Notes: generated by a model from the sequence alone, not told the origin. Shown: positions 42,480-55,000, counted from the first letter of the stretch. The stretch is 64,000 nucleotides of DNA from Trichobilharzia szidati (GCA_944472155.2 OX235272.1:728354-792353), one strand, 5' to 3'. Translations and numbers: made by a program.

Positions 42480-43300
42480 GTATTTACCAATTATTGAAAG
42501 ACAAAAGGATATTCTAATATTAATAGTGATAGGTGAATTAAGAATGCTGAAGTTATTTAAGATAATTGTACTGCTAGAAGGCAGTTCTAAACGAACTAAA
42601 ATTACAAGCATCTTCCTGTTTCCCTGTCTTCTTGCTGACAATAGTGAATGACTCTTCAGTGTCGATATCATGTCCGTAGTACACAGGATGTTTTGTTATT
42701 GATCCTTTTGACACATGGAATTCAACTGTTTCCAACCACTTTGACAAATGCCTCTGTCATGCAAGTAGGCAATCGTATTTCTGTACGACCTATGTATTCG
42801 CTTCCACAAACACACTGATATTGATATACGCAGTTCGAAGTGTCGAATATTGGCAACTGTTCTTCCCCAGATTGTCGAAGCACTCACTCGGTTGTGTTAA
42901 GGAAGGTGAGCTTTGCAGCATTATAAGTTCTCCTGAGAGCCTTGTCGAGTATTCTTTCGACTGCCTCCTGTACACAGCATCTCCATTGAACAGCAAATTG
43001 ATATATGTAGATTTCTTCGGAACTGTATTGATAGTTTTACTAGAGCTCGTTTATTTAGAGTGTTTATTGATGAACTTCTTGGGATATGCATTCACAGATA
43101 AAATATCCCTTAGTGCCTCCGTTTCATGCTCACTTGTACTGTCAGAACAAATGTTTCGTGCTCTACTGAACAGTGTTCTGACTAGGTTCTTTTCCTACTG
43201 GATTGAAACAAAACTTTCAAAATGTATGTACGCTAGCGCTCATGAAGTTTTTCATAAATATATTATATAAATCCACTGGAAAGATGTCATTCGGTGGATT
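42480..43300 (-). pseudogene. Penelope-like element C-terminal fragment
   Basis: The minus strand carries INLLFNGDAVYRRQSKE-type sequence, the standard PLE motif after the RT thumb, then AAKLTF-like sequence in shifted frames, and a GIY-YIG-like segment (VCGSEYIGR near 42790-42830) with a following KWLETVEFHVS region. It is broken by several frameshifts. The plus-strand open frame at 42821-43270 is antisense to it. Confidence 0.6.
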
Positions 43301-44207
43301 GGGAAAATGCGACAAAAGACAAAAGAGCCGAATAACTCTCAGGATGAAGCACAACATTTGAATCCTGCAGATAGACTTCATTATCCAGAAACAGTGGAGA
43401 CTCACTAACACGACTAACATTGTTACTGACGTCTGACGAAAACATAAGCCAGTGTTTGAGTGGTTGATATTGTGACACCAGTGTGTGAGCATATACATGT
43501 AATGGGAAGAACGACTGAAATCTATCTGAAGCATGCACCAGGTATCTAATAATCCAGACTGTAGATATCAATATAAGAATACCCTGCACTAGCTGAGGTT
43601 TCTCGCACTATCGAAGATCTCCTAAGCATCTCGGAAAACTTCGAGATAATTGAACATCAGAAGCTAAATATGCAACTGAAACTTAACGTCTTGGTTCATT
43701 CAATGGATAAGGGGTGTGAACTGCAGCCACTGACTCACATGCAGCCTCAGATAGAAAAATTTCGGCTTAAACACCGTGCGCGCATCACACTGCTTAGCAT
43801 ATCTATAAATCAACAGATAGGCAATGAATTTTACAGTGTAGAACCATTCCACAGGTAATGTGAAAATTATACATATCACATTCGGTGTTCTATTACAAAG
43901 ATTAAGATTTCGGATCATCGTGCTACTGAAACAGTGCGCGTTAGCAGTTAAGTGTAATAAACATCTGAAGAGCGATTCACACAGTGCATTCGATTTGTGA
44001 GAAATCCACGAAAAATTTGTTCACAAAGTGATATCACCGGAGAGGTAGTTGTGGAAAGATTAGGAGAAATCGGCCGCGGTCGTAAAAATGTCGTCGACTT
44101 CTCAGAAGCTTGTATGCATCACACTACCATTGACTGGACCTCTTAGTGCCGAGAATTTCATAAGACGAGCATATTATCATACAGCCATTCCATTGAGATT
44201 CTCTTAC
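43301..44207. other. Unassigned DNA
   Basis: No recognised motif. Frames of 60-105 codons on both strands overlap one another. The left part may still be PLE-derived, but I cannot show it. Confidence 0.4.
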
Positions 44208-46641
44208 CTACGAACTCCACCTGTCATCAGTTTGCAACACGAGACCACTGTTACTGTGTAACTGATAAGTGAGCGTAAGACGGAATATTTTCTTAGAAAT
44301 CGTCAAGATATGAGACGACCAAGAGAGATCAGCAGATAGAATGACGCCTAGGTATTTAATTTCCCACTTGGTTTCTATTTCAGTGCCATCTTTGTTGCAC
44401 ACCTCGTAAGAGCTAACGAGTTTGTTTAGGTCAGATTTATGCCTAAAGTTGAAATTGATTGTTTGACATTTGGAGGGGTTTAAGGTAAGACCGTTTTCCT
44501 TGGACCACTGGCTGATTTCTGACAGAAAGCCATTAAGTTTAGACCAGTCACTTTGACATTTGACAGGCAAAGATACTGTCAGGTCGTCAGCATATTTGAC
44601 AAAATTAATGTCATTTGAAGATGACAAGTCATGTAGAAAGAAAGAAAAGAGAAGTGGGGAGAGTACAGCACCTTAGGGAACACCAGCTTCAATGAGCGCA
44701 GCAGAGGAGGATTTACCTTTGTATACGGTGTACTGCTTTCTGTTAGAGAAGTAGGAATGCAACCAGTTAGTGACCCAGGACTCAGTTTTTGTCATGGAGA
44801 ACTCATTTAGCAAGAGACATCTAGGTACAGAGTCGAAAGCAGAAGTGAAGTCGAGTAACGTGCAGCGGACGTATTTGGCACCTTTATCTAATGATGAGAC
44901 GATACCGTTGTGTAAGATGGCTGCAGCGTCCAAAGTGCTCCTACCCTATCTATAGGCAAATTGTTTGGGGTCTTCAAAGCTTTTAAGGGAGGGTTCAAGT
45001 TTAAGAAGTACTAGTTTTTTCATAAGCTTTAGAAACGGGGAAGTGGTTGCAATGGGTCTGAACTTTACGTTCTTGCTAATGCCAGGTTTAGGGACAGGGA
45101 CTATTTTAATGTGTTTGCATGCATCAGGTACCACGTTTTTGGAGAAAGAAGCATTTAGGATGTTAGTTAGTGGAGAACATAAAGCATCTGCACATTGTTT
45201 TAGAACATATGAAGGTATACCATCTGGGCCAAGGTTACGTGAGGGCTTAAGCGTTTTAAGACATTTTAGAACACCAAGAGCATTAAAGTCATGCAAGTTA
45301 TCAGCTACATGATTAGTAACATTAGAAGTAGTAGAAGAAGGAGAGCGTATAAGAGACTGATTAAGAGTATTAACATCATAAGAGGGAAAAGCATTACAAC
45401 GCTTACTATTGCCAGTAATTTCATTAAAAAGCTTCCACATGCTGATAGGAGATTTGCATGATAAAAGTGTATCGTTGTAGATAGCATTAAGATTTTTGAT
45501 TTCAGGTTTGATTTGAGCATTAATCTTTTTGAGTCCTAACTTATCTTTGGATTTGTATAAAGTTTCTTTTTGCCTGCGAAGTTGTTTGAGATAGGGAGAT
45601 GAGAAGCGGTCGAGGTGTTTGAATAGTGTTTGTTTGGGACAGCATATATCAAGGCAGAACTTAAGATAATCAGTTATATTGGCAATTGTGTCATCTAATG
45701 TACTTTCATGGAATAAATCCCAGTTAGTATTTTTAACACGCACTTTAGATTGAGTAAGTTGTCAGATGAGTAGCATCTTTGTTGTGCTTTCATAGACAAG
45801 TGTGAGAAGACTTTAATATGTGTTTTGCTGTATATTTTTGGTAAAACACGAACAATACAGTGATCAGCGTTAAGTATCGGTGCACGTTTACGTGTTTAAT
45901 ATACTCCTTCGTCATAAGTAAAACTAAATCGAGTGGGAAATTTGACTATGTTTGTATGACCAAGTACTTCAAAGAAGGAGCAATCTGAGGAGTTGAAATC
46001 ACCAGTAATAACAGATAGAGAGTTGTCGAAGTTGGCAGTGGCGAAGATGGTGAATTCGTCAGCAAAATTTGAAAGATCAGATAGTGAGCAACTGGGAGAA
46101 ATGTACATGTTTGTAACAAAGATATGTTTATATTTGGGGAGATGTTTGGGACGACATTTGACAGTAATACAGTCTATGAAGTCATTTGAGAATGAGAAGC
46201 AAACATTATTTGAAGTAGACCATTTGGAGTGAATGAAAGTTGCAACGCCGTCCCCATTTTTCCTTTTACAACATTGTCAGTCTTGTCTAAATAGGATGAA
46301 GTCCTTTAGTGAAATGAGGTTGTCATCATACAGTTCATGTAACCACGTTTCTTGTAATGTGATTATGGCAGTATTATGATAAGTGTCAGTGGTCTACGCT
46401 TGAGAGCTCTCTGCCAACCACTACGATGTTTCCTCCTTGATTTTTTGGGAATATGAAAGTCATTAGGTCTTAAATTATCAATAAAGTTACGAGAGTAAAT
46501 GATCCTGTTAGGATTCATATTTAGGTGATAAGTAAATGTGAGTAAACGGCAGATTAGATGCAATATGTTGATATTATAATAGCGGGCCCAAAATTCGAAC
46601 GGGCCGCCCAGGTCACAAAGATAGGCATTGGATAAAGGCAC
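44208..46641 (-). pseudogene. Non-LTR retrotransposon endonuclease and RT, few stops
   Basis: Reading leftward: endonuclease pieces (46370-45840; LQETWLHELYDD, GDGVATFIHSKW, SVITGDFNSSD, NADHCIV) in several frames, then one frame from 45743 to 44208 carrying the linker and RT (LGPDGIPSYVLKQCADAL, LDFTSAFDSVPR, EAGVP, GAVLSPLLFSFF, FVKYADDLTVSLP, WSKENGLTLNPSKCQ). Two in-frame stops interrupt that frame: TAG after QFAYR (about 44946) and TAA between VP and GAV (about 44674), each a single-base change from a sense codon. The C-terminal part breaks up near 44208. This is a different family from the CR1-like copies. Confidence 0.82.
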
Positions 46642-47076
46642 ACACGGGGTGTCGTTATATGTTATCGCGATGTTGTGTTTGGGTTATTCTACGTTGTTTT
46701 CAGGGTTTTTTCAGCTGAAATACATTGCAAATACCATATTTCAACGAAAAAACTTAGAAAAATAGTGGGAAGTAGACGTTTTTCAGCAGTTTGAGTGAAC
46801 ATGTATCTGTCATGGAATTTCGTTGTTTCTTTGCAAGTGGAATGTTAAAATTCTGTGTAAATTGTTGATTACGTTAAGAAAAACGAAATAAATTACGTAA
46901 ATGAAGTATCTTTTGCGAAATTCTGAAGTGGAGTTTTGAATCTCTGAGTTCTGGAAACTTGGTAACAGTCAGAAGAGTTTACAGCAATAAAGGAGTGTTA
47001 GTTGATTTATTCGGAACATAACACAGAAGACACAAAGTTTTTACTAAGATGTCCTTTGCTTTTTAACAGTTTTGTA
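46642..47076. other. Unassigned DNA upstream of the non-LTR element
   Basis: AT-rich sequence that could include the 5' UTR of the minus-strand element. No motif is seen. Confidence 0.35.
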
Positions 47077-47502
47077 TTGCATGGAGGGTTTCATCATGAG
47101 CTGACATCAGTTAGAGAACCACTGGAAAACCTGGGAGTACTGGACAGCTGTTTCGTCCTAGTTTGAGACCCTTCAGCAGTACGCGCCCACCGGGATTCAA
47201 ACCCAGGACCTTCCGGTTACAAGGCGAGCTCGTAGACCATTGAGCCACTGGGACCCGATCCAATGGTCCTTGAATTCTAACTTCTGCCAATTCACGACAT
47301 AGCGCGACCATTTCGCGATGTCTTCTTAGATGAGTTACTGCCTCATCTTCAACCTGCTGTATCCTACTGGTCACGGCTTCTCACTAGAACCCCAGGTTAA
47401 CTGCCTGAATAGGGCCAGTCACTAGTGAGCATCAGATTAATTTTCAAGTATTGGTTTGGTAGGGATTTTGTTTAATTGCATGGAGGGTTTCATCATGAGC
47501 TG
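47077..47502 (-). mobile_element. tRNA-headed SINE with hammerhead ribozyme (Sm-alpha-like)
   Basis: On the minus strand a tRNA-like head carries an A box (TGGCTCAATGGTCTA, 47233-47247) and a B box (GGGTTTGAATCCCG, 47191-47204), pol III promoter elements. It is followed by a hammerhead motif (47137-47182) and a body ending in AGCTCATGATGAAACCC. A 27-bp block starting TTGCATGGAGGG occurs at both 47077-47103 and 47476-47502; a decayed copy at 37515-37690 suggests that this block is partly SINE body, so the right one may be a second truncated unit. Head order and ribozyme agree with the schistosome Sm-alpha family. Confidence 0.82.
47137..47182 (-). ncRNA. Minimal hammerhead ribozyme motif
   Basis: On the minus strand stem I is GTACTG...CAGTAC (6 bp). 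The core reads CTGAAGG, stem II is GTCT...AGGAC, then GAAAC, a two-base-pair stem III closed by AGCT, and GTC before the stem I 3' strand, which is the expected cleavage position. The short stem III is as in retroposon hammerheads of schistosomes. The core has G where A9 is expected (CUGANGA), so activity in this copy may be poor. Confidence 0.75.
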
Positions 47503-48703
47503 TTATCAGTAATTATTTGCTAACAGAAGTATCACTGTTGTTGGTTTTCACGTTACAATTGTAAGTTACGCGATGGTTCACTTGATTTGGAAGCTTTGAT
47601 GAAGTGCAATTGAAGAATTTTCGTGTTAACGTTGGAATCGTTGTGATGTTATGAAATCGTTCATTAAAATAGATATTTCTTAAAAGTTTTCACGGTATTC
47701 TTGTACTAATACTTCGTTTTGCTTGTCAACGAGACGAATCGATTGGTACCTGTCTCGTCCCTGTAGGACTAACGGTTGCGGGATATGGATTTTTAAAGTT
47801 TTGCAGGTTTTCCCCATTTTGCCTTTTTTTGCCTTTGAATAGCAATATATAGGGTATTTTTAGCCAATGAGAATTAAGCTTTTGTTTATTAGGCGTAGAT
47901 AGGCATTTTGTTTTAATTGACAATGCGCACGAAGGCGCAGCTGAAATTGTGGCATGGCGTGAGACGGATGGCTGGTTTTCTACGGCCAGCCCCTGTCACT
48001 TGGAGGCCTATGATGGCTTCCAATCCTCATCAATGGAATTATTTGGTAAGTTTATTTTATTTTTATATTATTTTTATTAGTAGTTTTCATGTTTAGGCTA
48101 GGTTTTAGTTTCATGTTTACTATGCTGGGGCATTTAGGGACCATACGGTCATAGTTTGTTTAGGGATGCTCTGGGATAGGAAAGCTATATATCAATGGAT
48201 AGCTCTCGACGACATCTACCCATTGGTACCAGTATCGCACCTTATAGCTTCTCCTCAGCCGAATAGGGAATTTTTCTTTTCAAAGGCTACAGGGGAAACC
48301 TGTTTCTAGGCCTAGAGTTCATGCCGCTGGCTGTTCTCTTGACACTTTTAGCTCCGCGACCTCAGGTTGTATGCCGTTGTGTATGTAGCTAGGGGGCATT
48401 ACCAACCACAGGGCAGCAGGGGGGCAGAGACTGCTAGGCAGGAAAATCCTCGTATTTTTCTTAGGAATAGTCTTTACCCTCTGATTTATATACCATTGGA
48501 TTTCTGTCGACGAGACAAATCAATTGGTACCTGTAGAACTTACGGTTGCGGAGCTATGGCTTCTTTAATTTCAGCAGTTATCCTCCTATTTTAGCGTTTC
48601 TTAGGGTGAAGATGCTGGTTCATTTCATCCACGATGTTATCGTTAACGGGGAGCTGATAAGGAAACCGAGGCTGACCGGCAGCTTAACCGGACTTCTACT
48701 GAT
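47503..48703 (+). other. Region upstream of the RTE, with a diverged duplication
   Basis: Two related segments occur: GACGAGACGAATCGATTGG with GGTTGCGGGATATGG at 47730-47790, and GACGAGACAAATCAATTGG with GGTTGCGGAGCTATGG at 48507-48560. They may be duplicated promoter or 5' UTR parts of the RTE, or a separate tandem repeat. No coding motif is seen. Confidence 0.4.
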
Positions 48704-51700
48704 ATGACTGTGGCGACGGTATCAGTATACGATAACTTGGGTCGTCACACCGCTCCTAGCGTAGCTCCGTTGTTAGTAGCAGCGGGCGCCAACCAAATTT
48801 GTCAAACCTCACAACCTACTGATACATTGGCGACGGTATCAGTGGGGGCTGGACTTAGTCATCATCAATCCAAACCCATGAACCAAACGAATTCAAAAAA
48901 TATCATGCCGGATCGGCCGTGGCCCGGATTAACAACGACCGCGCTCTCTGCTGCCGTGTCACAGGGCAGAAGTGATAAGTATACTACTGAGACACACCAG
49001 GCCGCGTGTGACCGGCCTCAAGCAGATGTCCCCTGGCCTCTGCGGTCACGCGACACTAACCTTCTTTCTATTTCAGGTACCCGAAGACTAAACTCAGGCG
49101 TGAGGCCAGCAACCCCACCCTGTAAACAAATATGCTACAGAAACTTCAGCGTAAACAATCACCTTGCATCAAAAGAAAATGTCTGTGTGGGGACATGGAA
49201 TGTCTGCACCATGTACGAGACTGGCAAAGCTGCCCAGATCGCAAGCGAAATGAGGAGATACGGAATACAAGTATTGGGGATCTGCGAAAGCAGATGGAAC
49301 GGAAACGGACTCACCAAATTGTCAACAGGTGAGTCAGTGATCTACTCCGGTCACCCAGAAGACAACCACTCGCACACCGAGGACGTGGCTATAATGATGT
49401 CACCAACGGCAACGAAGGCCCTCATGCAATGGGAGGCGATCTCACCCAGAATAATGACCGCCAGATTCAACTCCAAAGGAAGAAAAGTGTCAATTATACA
49501 ATGTTATGCACCCAGAAACAACGCAGACCTCGAAAAGAAGGAAGAATTCTACAGACAACTACAGGCAACAATGGACAATACTCCAGTCGGCGACATTAAA
49601 ATACTAATGGGAGACATGAACGCCAAACTGGGATCAGACAACACAGGAAGCGAACTCACCATGGGTAAAGAAGCTCTCGGAGAAATGAATGAAAATGGAA
49701 AACTCTTCGCCGACTTCTGCGCCTTCAATGAACTAGTGATTGGTGGCAGCGTATACAAACACAAGGATATCCACAAGGCTACATGGGTGTCACCAGATGG
49801 GCGAACCGAAAACCAAATTGACTTCATCACAATCTCAAGGAAGTGGCGGCGCAGCCTACTGGACACAAAAGCAAGAAGAGGAGCAGACGTTGGCTCAGAC
49901 CACTATCTCTTACAAGGGACAATCCAAATCAAATTAAAAGCTTTCAGAGAAACAGGAGCTGCAGATAGACCACAAGCCAAGTTCAACACTCAAAACCTGA
50001 AGGACCAAGATACAAAGGACATCTTTACTGCAAGCATAAAGGACAAAGCTGAGACACAAATCAACATTAGCGAAGAGGTCAGCGTCGAAAAACACTGGGA
50101 CAACCTGAAAGCGGTATGGAGCGAAACCTGCATGGAAGTTCTAGGCAGATAGAAGAGACAGGACAAACAGTGGCTCACTACGGACACTTGGAGACTGATA
50201 GAAGAGAGATGGATGGTGAAACAAGAGATTCTCCAGTGTGCCTACGAGCAACAAAAACAGGATTTGAAGGCAAGCTACAATACAATGAACAAAGGAGTAA
50301 AGAAGAGTGCCAGAGAAGACAAAAGAAAGTACTGTGAAGCCATGGCCAATGAAGCAGAACAAGCTGCAGGCTAAGGAGACCTCGCAACACTCTACCAAAC
50401 AACTAGGTACCTCTCAGGCAAAAATTCGTCACAAATTAAGCCAGTGAAGGATGACAATGGAAAGTCAATCACCAAAGAAGTGGAGCAAAGGAAACAGTGG
50501 GCTGAACACTTCAAAAGACTACTAAACCGACCGCCACCTACAACGCGCCCAACAATACCAACAACGGAAGCAGAATTACCAGTGAACATCAACCCCTCGA
50601 GGAGAACAGAAGTCCTGAAGGCAATCAAGATGCTAAAAGCTAGAAAAGCAGCAGGACCAGACGGAATCCCAGCAGAAGCATTGAAAATGGACCCAGAGAC
50701 AACAGCGGACTTGATGACGCCACTACTGGAGAAGGTGTGGAAAGAAGGTAAAGTACCCGAGGATTGGAAGATAGGATACTTATTCAAACTACCAAAGAAA
50801 GGAGACGTAAGTCAATGCAAGAACTGGCGCGGAATTATGCTCCTGTCCACCCCAAACAAATACTAAGCCGCATCATCCTGGAAAGGATCAAACAAGCCCT
50901 GGATGAAAAACTTCTACCGGAACAAGCTGGATTCAGGAGAAACAAGTCATGTATCGATCAAATCGCCACACTACGGATCATCATTGAACAAATCTTGGAA
51001 TGGCAGTCACCTCTTTATCTCAACTTCATCGACTTTGAAAAGGCCTTTGACAGCGTCGATCGAGAGGTGACTTGCCAACTACTTCGCTACTATGGGGTGC
51101 CGCCGACAATTATACATCTCATCCAACAGTTATATGACAACGCTGCATGCCAAGTAATCCACAACGGGAAACTCACGGAATCCTTCGAAGTGAAGACAGG
51201 AGTAAGACAGGGTTGCCTACTAGCGCCAATGATTTTCCTGATTGCAGTAGATTGGATAATGCGACAGACAGTCGGTCAATGAGGAAACAGGCATAAAATG
51301 GACTCACACAAAGAACTTGGAAGATCTGGACTTCGCCGACGATATATGTCTGATTTCCCACAAACTGGAAGATATGCAAGTGAAAAGTAACAAGTTGGCA
51401 GAAGAAGCATCAAAGATAGGACTTCAGGTGAACATAGAGAAAACAAAGGTAGGTAATGAAGATTCCTGGCCAACACCAACAGCCACAGCAACAACAACAG
51501 ACAGCAATCAGCAAAAATGGAAGGAACCTGAAAGAAACTACCTCCTTTACCTACTTTGGAAGCATTGTTTCAACTACAGGCGGAACTGACGAGGATATCA
51601 AAGCAAGGATCGGGAAAGCAAGGCAAGCTTTCATTACTCTCAAGTCTGTGTGGAGGTCAACATCATTCAGCGTCAAAAATAAGATCGGGATTTTCAACTC

Positions 51701-52130
51701 CAATGTGAAGTCAGTACCACTATACGGATCAGAGACTTGGCGTGTCACAAAGAGCACCTCAAACAAGCTACAGACCTTCATTAACAGATGTCTTCGCTCA
51801 ATACTCAAGATCAGATGGCCGGAAAGGATCAGCAACAAAGATCTCTGGGAGCGAACCAACCAGGAACCGATTGTGAAACAAATAGGCAGGAAGAAATGGA
51901 GATGGATTGGCCACACCCTGTGGAAACCAGCAAGTGACATCACTAGACAAGCCCTCGAGTGGAACCCGAAAGGGAAGCGACGAGTTGGTCGTCCAAGGGT
52001 GACCTGGAGGAGATCATGTGAAGAAGAATTGAAAGCGTATGGGCAGACTTGGAGCCAGGTGAAAACTCTAGCAGAGAACCGAACGCAATGGAGACGCACG
52101 GCTGAAGCCCTATGGTCCTCTAGGAACTAA
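48704..52130 (+). pseudogene. RTE-type (SR2-like) retrotransposon, nearly complete coding region, broken
   Basis: An open frame of 482 codons (48704-50152) has an N-terminal extension and then the endonuclease (VCVGTWNVCTMYETGKA, GICESRWNGNGL, GDIKILMGDMNAKLGS, TENQIDFITISRKW, GSDHYLLQG). TAG at 50150 and TAA at about 50373 interrupt the same frame. The RT follows: AGPDGIPAEALK, then a one-base deletion near 50860, FIDFEKAFDSVDRE, GVRQGCLLAP, a second shift near 51280, DLDFADDICLIS (catalytic), a third shift near 51460, and the C-terminal region ending EALWSSRN before (AAT)n at 52136-52148. The AAT tail is typical of RTE elements. Two stops and three frameshifts make it inactive. Confidence 0.9.
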
Positions 52131-52372
52131 AGGAAATAATAATAATAAATATTTTTGGAATGCGCAGTGATTACTTCGAAAGAATGATAGTTTGCGTAAT
52201 ATAAGAATACTAGGATAATTATCTTTAATAGGATATACTCAAAATACGTTATTTTCGATGTACCTAGTCGTCCTACATTTGTTATTATGAATATGTAGTG
52301 ATCGCACAACAAACATAGGCTCAACGTGTAATTTTTCTGTAGCCCTGATGGAAGGTAATCTTTTATGCATTA

Positions 52373-53353
52373 GGATTAAATGTAACTGAAACATTTCATG
52401 CGAGGTTTGATGACGCATTGAGGATATAATAATGGCTAACGACTATGACACATTTCACACAAGCATTACTACGTTGCCTATCAATTTCGCTAACTATTCA
52501 GTGTCCTCGAAATGATAAATAAGAAAGATACAGGTAGTCGAAATAAATGCATATATTTACAAAAAAACAACGGTCAAACAAATTATAAATAGTTTAATAT
52601 GGAACAGTACATATTCACAGTAAAAATAGTTTATAACAATTCCGTGAAAAAATTACAGTTGTAGATTTTTTATGGCTACATCATAGTCAAATTAAAGTTC
52701 ACTAATCTTTTTATCCACAATATGTGGATCAGTTTATCTCAGATGATAGTGACACTGGACAAGTCTTTGAAGCTTTCAGAACCACCCGATCCTTCAGAAG
52801 AAACTGGTTATGATCTTTCCATGCAAAGATCGATATTGTATTACTTCGACCACCTTCGGCCGTATTGAGAAATATCTAAGGATGCATACATATAACGTGA
52901 ATTAATCTTACCTTAGGTGAATAATCCCTTATCTTAGCCACAATGAATATGTAAATGAGGGGGGACAGTAGTAGAATTGGTGAGATTCTATATATTAGTC
53001 GTCCATATATGCCATGATACATTTGAAGAATCATAGGACTTCCGATTTATCTTTCACAGTTTCACTTCTGAAAAAGGCAGATATTACACAACTGCCTCTC
53101 TTATCCTTCCGTTACAACCAACTGAAAAAGACTAAATCCTCGAACTTTATACCTCTTTGATTAAGTTACCCAATAATATTCTCTTTGTTAATGGATCCAA
53201 GGTATATCACATCTGTAAAATTTATACATATGTTAACTTGTCTCCTTAAGCTCAAAGATGTAAAATATGTGCGATTTTTATTATTATCATTTCAAAGACC
53301 GCCACACTAACGTCTGCTATGTATTAGCTGCATCGTTTACGCAAACGAAAATC
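52373..53353 (+). repeat. Left arm of a 1-kb inverted repeat
   Basis: Reverse complement of 60440-61422 with very few differences (for example GAGGGGGGACAG against GAGGGAGGGACAG, and about 2 bp net length). Inner homology ends at GAAAATC (53353); outer homology ends at GGATTAAATG (52373). It is non-coding. The arms enclose about 7.1 kb with a PLE fragment, a SINE and a gypsy element. Confidence 0.9.
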
Positions 53354-53499
53354 CACCAGTCACAATATGCACAAGTGACCTTGAAGTGCTCAGACTCTCC
53401 ATAAGGTCGTATGTGCCATAATCCATTGCCACAAAGATATCATAAAATAGTCAGTAGAACAACTGGATCTCGTCTTTCCAACTCATTTCATTTATAGGT

Positions 53500-53890
53500 A
53501 CAACGTTTTCTTTCTTTCTATTCCTTTTCTCTCTGTCTCTTTTTCTGTTATGTGCTGCTATGTTTCTTTCTTCTTTACAAACTCTATTTAAAACATCCTT
53601 CTTCGTTCTTTCACACCCTGTTTATCTCGACCCTTTTTTGTTACCGCTTACACCAGTTAATATGCTGGCATCTAATTTTCTAACACCTTCAAACACTCTG
53701 TTCAAATTTGGCTTTGCTACCGACATGCCAATATGTTGTTGTCAAAACTAACTGTTATTACCCTTAATCTATGTAGAATTTTATTTATTGTTAATGTTCT
53801 AAATGGATGCAATACTGTAGTAAAATGCTGAAAATTCCATTCTGTATCACAAGTATTGTTTTGGAATAAAGCAAATTATTATTATTATTG
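53500..53890 (+). repeat. 3' end of a non-LTR element with (ATT)n
   Basis: It ends TGTATCACAAGTATTGTTTT, GGAATAAAGCAAATTATTATTATTATT. The same ending, inverted, is at 39041-39120. The upstream part is pyrimidine-rich with no recognisable RT. It is probably a 3' UTR remnant. Confidence 0.5.
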
Positions 53891-53949
53891 CATAATGAAT
53901 AATCTTTTGGAAGAATGGAGGGTAATTAAGGAATAAGCAAGTGCTCAAT

Positions 53950-55000
53950 TTGAACACGTATCAGATTATTAAGGAAAAATAAAGCGATTTGGATAATGAT
54001 AACATGAGAATAAAGATGAAGCATTCAGAAACATAGTTTGGACAATAATAATTTTTAAAAGGTTCGGAGTGAAGTGGGCAAAGTAATCCTGCTGCATTGA
54101 AAGTCCTTTCAACTGCATTCTTCAAGCGCTGTGTTACTATTTCACTGATGCTGTCACCGAGGAAGTGCAGTTTTATGAACAATGGTGTTGTTTTTTGAGC
54201 TGTTGCCATTATGACTCTGCTTGGTGCTGAATTCATACTTTCCTCAATGAACTTATTTGGATAACCAATTCTCCCAAGTAATTCTCCAATAATCTTAAGC
54301 TCCTCATTGAGGGAGTCGTTTGAACAGATTATCCTAACTGTATGAACCAGACACTTTACTAAGTTACATTTAAATTTCAAACCTGAGAAACTTGAAAAAT
54401 GAGTGTATTGACCTTTTGTTGTACATTTCATATACACACTCCTTCCTAGTGTGCCATCTTCTATCCTGGCTAGGAAGACGTCTGGAAATGAGATATTGCC
54501 GATGTCTATGTTTCGCTTAGTAATCTCATCTCTCATATAAAATCCACTGTCTCCATTACCGGTACATGAGTGAACAAGAAGGATATATCAAAAGATATCA
54601 TAAACTTTTCATTCACATTAAGATCTCATATTTTTGACAAATTCAAAACTATCTTATGCACTGTGTTTTACCAGCTCGTCATGCAGCGGTTTCAGGAGCT
54701 TCACCAACCATTTTGCTGTTGTGTGATATGGGGGATTACACATGTCTAGCACTGGTCGAAGTGGCGAACCATTTCAATGCACATTCTGTAGCCCATACAA
54801 TCTTGGCGACACCCAACAAGTTGGCTTCAGAGATTCATATAAACCTTCTGTGATGCTACCTTGTTGTTTGAGTGTATTTATTGACTCAATCAGTTGTTTC
54901 TCAACTTTTTCAGTCGGATGAATGGAAGATGAAATTTTATCTTTGAGATTTCCGACATTCCATAAGTGAAGAGAATTGTGTGCATTCTATTCAGGCACAG
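53950..55000 (-). pseudogene. Penelope-like element RT fragment
   Basis: The minus strand first gives RT finger sequence in broken frames (about 54850-54650; LLGVAKIVWAT, then CNPPYHTTAKWLV in another frame). It then has a frame of 191 codons (54536-53961) with FPDVFLARIEDGTLGRSVYM, HFSSFSGLKFKCNLVKCLV and LHFLGDSISEIVTQRLKNAV, which is the PLE RT thumb and the region before GIY-YIG. The catalytic YxDD box falls in the broken part near 54560 and is not readable. No GIY-YIG domain remains. Confidence 0.75.

Noticed and set aside
42821..43270. Plus-strand open frame of 149 codons, Leu- and Cys-rich
   Set aside because: The opposite strand carries PLE motifs across the same bases, so this frame is a shadow.
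47190..47262. tRNA-like segment, possible tRNA gene
   Set aside because: A and B boxes are present but it continues directly into a SINE body with a hammerhead, and no proper acceptor stem is formed; it is a SINE head.
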